Translations under genes and position numbers: made by a program
Part shown: positions 7,734 to 10,330 of the stretch, piece after piece
Layout: each line of letters opens with the position of its first letter
Numbering within the stretch: position 1 is the first letter of the stretch
Assembly (NCBI GenBank): GCA_018398765.1
Contig: JAHBMJ010003521.1
Coordinates: 1 to 10,330 of the forward strand
DNA length: 10,330 bases
Direction: 5' to 3'
Source: Chromera velia
Lineage: Eukaryota; Sar; Chromeraceae
The notes under the pieces: model-generated
Seen by the model: only the letters and a program-made list of their open reading frames with translations
Database searches by the model: none
What the model was told of the DNA's origin: nothing

Positions 7734-7811
7734 ACGTTCATGACTTAGTGGTTAACATACAACATTAACAAACAGAAGATCATAGGTTCAATCCTCGCTA
7801 CCTGCCTTTTT
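7734..7811 (+). promoter_or_regulatory. tRNA-like Pol III unit: A box, B box and T5 terminator
   Basis: TGACTTAGTGG at 7741-7751 matches the tRNA A box and GGTTCAATCC at 7785-7794 matches the B box. Their starts are 44 nt apart, the same as tRNA positions 8 and 52. Counting on, the expected discriminator base is 7806, and TTTTT follows at once (7807-7811), a Pol III terminator. The cloverleaf does not form: the acceptor strands ACGTTCA and TACCTGC pair at only two or three positions, and the D and T stems are also broken. I read this as a tRNA-derived promoter or SINE head and not as a working tRNA. Confidence 0.5.
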
Positions 7812-8336
7812 AAAGATTAACAAAAAAAGAAATGGGACGTTAACGTCCTGTACTATATAGATTTTGGCCTGTCGCATTTCGATCGAAATCACATGAAAGA
7901 CTTCCGAAAGACTTTCTGGAAGACTGCTATGAAATTAGATCGATCGCTGAATCACAAGAAAGCCCTATGCTCCTGACATCGATCGAGTCTGTCACTAGGG
8001 ATCGACCTGAATCGCTCCAGCGACATCAAGCCCTGAAGACCCTTGAACCTCTGCAAGCACTTACTAGCGCCAACCCCTCTAAGTAGGACTTAACACGTGG
8101 TGACGCCTAGCTCGAGATCAAAGAGCTGAGCGAACGGAGACCAACCTTCTCTGCCGAACAACAACTATTCTGCAAGCAACACAGACCACCTTCTTCACCC
8201 AGAGAAGGTTCACCCAGAGGAAACCAGAACGCTGTGATCATCTACACGCATACTACAGGAGCCTACACCTGCGAGCTATCAACTCAAACCTCAATTTGTA
8301 CGCCCTCGACTTGGCCGTCCCTTTGGTGTCCTGTAC
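7812..8336. other. Segment rich in GATCGA, no gene recognised
   Basis: The perfect 14-bp palindrome ATTTCGATCGAAAT lies at 7876-7889. Further GATCGA or ATCGATCG copies are at 7938, 7979 and 8000. A small hairpin (CTTCC...GGAAG) lies at 7901-7922 within three imperfect AAGACT repeats. A 27-codon frame starts at the ATG at 7893 and has no support. This may be the leader of the element downstream. Confidence 0.5.
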
Positions 8337-8790
8337 CTGCAAGGAGAAGAAGCAGGACCACATCGCGAAGCGCTGCTGGAATTTCTGACGGAACCCCACT
8401 TTCTGTCCTCTGCCATAAATCGACATCAGACAGGACCACACCGCGAAGCGCTGCTGAAATTTCTGACTGTACCGCCTTTTCCTGCCCTTTTTATAAATTT
8501 CACGCATTCTACCTAACAGTGAATTTGACTTCTCTTCATTTCTCTGTGAACGGCGAAGCCCTGCTCTTTTTGCGAATTTCATGCATTCTACCTGACAGTG
8601 AATTTGACTTCTCTTCATTTCTCTGTGAACGGCAAAGCCCTGCTCTTTTTATGAATTTCACGCATTCTACCTGACAGTGAATTTGACCTCTCTTCGTTTC
8701 TCTGTAAACGGCAAAGCCCTGCCCTTTTTATGAATTTCACGCATTCTACCTAACGGTAAATTTGACTTATTTTTATTCTTCTGCGAAAGG
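8337..8790. repeat. 79-bp tandem repeat array, about 5.5 copies
   Basis: The anchor ATRAATTTCACGCATTCTACC recurs at constant spacing: its ATAAAT/ATGAAT part lies at 8415, 8493, 8572 (as GCGAAT), 8651 and 8730, that is steps of 78, 79, 79 and 79. The copies from 8495 to 8760 are about 90% alike; the first two (which share AGGACCACA and GCGAAGCGCTGCTG at 8353 and 8432) and the last are more diverged. Since 79 is not a multiple of three, each copy shifts the frame, so the array is unlikely to be protein-coding. Copies carry ATG, T-tracts and a GGCAAAGCCCTGC core. Confidence 0.9.
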
Positions 8791-9275
8791 CAAAACACAT
8801 TACAAAGCGTTCGTGCGTCTTGTGACCTGGACTTTCCTGCTAAGCAAAAAGAAAATTCGACTACTTCCATCCCTGTGTGACTTACTTTTTTCGCTTGCCG
8901 TCTTCGTATATACGAGCAGTCTACCTGCACATACGAGATAAATACAAGTAACTCTTTCTTCATTCAAATTTGGATTGCTTCTCTTTCTTTCCTTTTGCGA
9001 AGGAGATCTTTTTGCAAATCAGGCCATCTTTCCCCTCAGCAAGTTTGGAATTTCACTCTGCTGCACAAATCTTTCCTTCACAGCTAAACAAACCCTTTTG
9101 TCTTTCTTCGAATTCGGATTCTTCCTTCTCTTTTCGCTTTTCAACGGAACCCTACCTCTCTCACTTCATCAAGTCGTTTTTTCTCTCTGTAACTTCATAA
9201 TTTTTAACTTCCTTTACTTATATCACGAGATTTTAACAGAAATCAGCAGCGAAACAGAAAACTCTATCTAACTGA
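8791..9275 (+). other. Pyrimidine-rich, ATG-free leader
   Basis: This stretch is T/C rich on the plus strand and contains no ATG at all. The open frames here begin with TTG or CTG, encode Phe/Ser-rich low-complexity sequence and have no recognisable motif. At about 9235 the plus strand changes sharply from pyrimidine-rich to A-rich. It could be an intron end or a 5' leader for the frames downstream. Confidence 0.5.
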
Positions 9276-9671
9276 AATACAAAAATAATCCCCCAAACCC
9301 ATCCGACACGAAAAAGAACAACTGACCAGGCAAACCCCGAAGAAATCACAGCCAGAACGAGAAAGATCCTTCGAGTAATTTTGCCTGGAGAACTTCCAGA
9401 ATTGCACACAACAGAGAGGGAAGAACGAGCGAGACTCATCGTGAACGAAATTTTGCAGAGGAACACAGAATTCATTGAGGACCAACAAAATCTGAGAATC
9501 TTCCTTTTGGATCAGTATTCATACACAGTCGTCACTCATAATCGCCAGTCAGATGAAGTCATCAAGGCACTGAATCTTGACGTCACACATCAGCTGAGAT
9601 TTATCGACAGTAACCGTCAACTTCTCCCTATATACATTCCTTCCCCCGCTCGCTACATTTGGGTAGACTGA
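9276..9671 (+). CDS. ORF A: 131-codon open frame without any Met codon, hypothetical
   Basis: The frame is open from the TGA at 9273 to the TGA at 9669-9671. It reads like a real globular protein and not like repeat: ILRVILPGELPELHTTEREE, then RLIVNEILQRNTEFIEDQQN, then IDSNRQLLPIYIPSP. No ATG occurs in the frame. It could start at a non-AUG codon (ACG, CTT, ATT or TTG candidates lie at 9357-9381), be the 3' exon of a spliced gene, or be reached by frameshift. ORF B lies in the same frame directly beyond the stop, with no further stop between, so readthrough would fuse the two. The family is not recognised. The EEIT...RVILPGEL-x3-H segment resembles the C-terminal helix entry of histone H2B, but the histone fold before it is absent. 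Confidence 0.5.
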   Translation, partial: NTKIIPQTHPTRKRTTDQANPEEITARTRKILRVILPGELPELHTTEREERARLIVNEILQRNTEFIEDQQNLRIFLLDQYSYTVVTHNRQSDEVIKALNLDVTHQLRFIDSNRQLLPIYIPSPARYIWVD

Positions 9672-9685
9672 AGGCTTTTCTGTCG

Positions 9686-9697
9686 AAAAAAAAAAAA
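9686..9697 (+). other. A12 homopolymer between the two open frames
   Basis: Twelve consecutive A residues lie 14 nt after the ORF A stop. Such runs allow polymerase or ribosome slippage. Because ORF A and ORF B share the same frame, slippage here is not needed to join them, and it would not remove the TGA that precedes it. Confidence 0.8.
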
Positions 9698-9713
9698 GGA
9701 AAGAGAACCAAAT

Positions 9714-10330
9714 ATGGCTCCAAAGCCTCAGGCCAAGAAAAAACTGACAGCCCGACAAAAAGCACTAGAAAAGAATAAAAAGAAAAACAACGCTGACGAA
9801 TTCTTTGAAATGGACGAGTTTCTTCAGCATGTGGAAAAATCCAAGAAAGTAATTAAGGAGCTATCGAAAAAGAAGGAAAAGGGTAAATCCTCCAATTATA
9901 ACAAAAATTGGAACAACAAGAAAAAGGAAACGGAAAAGGAGGTGGAGAGCCAAGACGAAAAAATGGAAGAAAACGAGACACAAGAGAATGAGAAAGGAAA
10001 GGAAAATAATGAAGAGAAAAGAAATGGAGAAGAGAACGAAGAAGACCCCGACGAAGAAATGACAGATCAACCGACCAATGAAGCACAGAAGAAGACGTCA
10101 GCCGGCCCCGCGCAAGTACAGAAATGGGATCCGTCTGTCCTGAAGGAATTAGCAAGACAGGGAGTGACATTCAAACCTACAAAAGAAGGAGAATTCGAGT
10201 TGGTGCTTAACACAGACAAACTGCCCGTAAAGGAAACGAAAGCAGACAGCGTGGCTTCGGTACCCTCACAGCTTCCCTTTTCTACCCAAAGAGCTGATCT
10301 GCCTCCTCTGCTACCGATCCCTCCACTGCT
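9714..10330 (+). CDS. ORF B: Lys/Glu-rich hypothetical protein, runs off the window
   Basis: The ATG at 9714 has a favourable context (A at -3, G at +4) and opens 205 full codons to the window end. Residues 1-60 are very basic (MAPKPQAKKKLTARQKALEK) with a short amphipathic segment DEFFEMDEFLQHVEKSKKVI. Residues 70-120 are Glu/Asn rich and acidic (EENETQENEKGKENNEEKRN). From about 137 a more ordered part begins (WDPSVLKELARQGVTFKP), then a Pro/Leu-rich stretch. The charged, disordered start followed by an ordered part is what gag-like or nucleic-acid-binding ORF1 proteins often show, but I see no zinc knuckle, RRM, protease or polymerase motif. Strong A-bias sets it apart from the GC-richer coding of the two host genes, which suggests a foreign or mobile origin. 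Confidence 0.7.
   Translation, partial: MAPKPQAKKKLTARQKALEKNKKKNNADEFFEMDEFLQHVEKSKKVIKELSKKKEKGKSSNYNKNWNNKKKETEKEVESQDEKMEENETQENEKGKENNEEKRNGEENEEDPDEEMTDQPTNEAQKKTSAGPAQVQKWDPSVLKELARQGVTFKPTKEGEFELVLNTDKLPVKETKADSVASVPSQLPFSTQRADLPPLLPIPPL

Noticed and set aside
7734-7806. Functional tRNA gene
   Set aside because: The A and B boxes and spacing are right, but the acceptor, D and T stems do not pair. It is kept only as a tRNA-like promoter.
7893-7976. 27-codon ATG frame beginning MKDFRKTFWK
   Set aside because: It is short, has no motif and sits in a hairpin and repeat segment. It is compatible with chance.
8234-8674. Plus-strand frame of 146 codons through the tandem array
   Set aside because: It starts at GTG, and the 79-bp unit changes frame with each copy, so repeats encode different peptides. 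This speaks against selection for protein.
8337-8790. CRISPR array
   Set aside because: The repeats are contiguous 79-bp units with no unique spacers, and the window is eukaryotic.
8970-9271. Two plus-strand frames of 76-98 codons in the leader
   Set aside because: They use TTG and CTG starts, overlap in different frames and are Phe/Ser/Leu-rich as expected from pyrimidine-rich DNA.
9853-10170. Minus-strand frames of 69-105 codons
   Set aside because: They are antisense to the Lys/Glu-rich ORF B, where AAA/GAA codons become TTT/TTC and remove stops.

Overview
This window is nuclear DNA of a eukaryote. Two genes carry spliceosomal introns with GT-AG borders: one has many short exons (31-148 nt in its well-supported part) separated by introns of about 100-560 nt. 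The spacer DNA is very rich in microsatellites. A free-living protist or alga, possibly an alveolate or chromerid-like lineage, is a reasonable guess, but the sequence does not fix the taxon. The regular GT-AG borders argue against the splice-site habits usual in dinoflagellates.

Region 1 (about 1-4146, minus strand) holds most of a multi-exon WD-repeat gene that reads from right to left and leaves the window at base 1. Its first exon encodes a long disordered, Ser/Ala-rich, basic nuclear-type tail with two identical RRSGRLA motifs, ending in a helix (REN-like ELKENLDAMEVL) as seen just before the propeller in the CMR1/WDR76 family. Six downstream exons join in phase with no stop and encode propeller sequence including the SSSYDGTVKVTDL motif typical of CMR1/WDR76/DDB2-type proteins. 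Two candidate exons between these parts are less certain.

Region 2 (4147-4783) is a divergent promoter between that gene and the plus-strand gene. It has a TATA-like stretch, a GC palindrome, TAGCCGCY repeats and GCATGC-type motifs.

Region 3 (4784-5487, plus strand) is a complete two-exon gene for a mitochondrial succinate dehydrogenase assembly factor 4 (SDHAF4, DUF1674) protein: transit peptide, acidic linker, and the conserved C-terminal EPT-x-YGDW...KGRCTDF block on the second exon.

Region 4 (5488-7020) is gene-free spacer made largely of microsatellites (CA/GA, GACT, TTCA, TTTC, TCTG).

Region 5 (7021-10330) differs in base composition and looks like part of a mobile or selfish element: AT-rich DNA, a tRNA-like Pol III promoter with A box, B box and T5 terminator at exact tRNA spacing, a GATCGA-rich segment, a 79-bp tandem array, a pyrimidine-rich leader almost free of ATG, then two A-rich open frames in the same phase separated by one TGA. 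The second frame runs off the window. No reverse transcriptase, transposase or integrase is visible, so the element class is open. This region is the best candidate for something undescribed.
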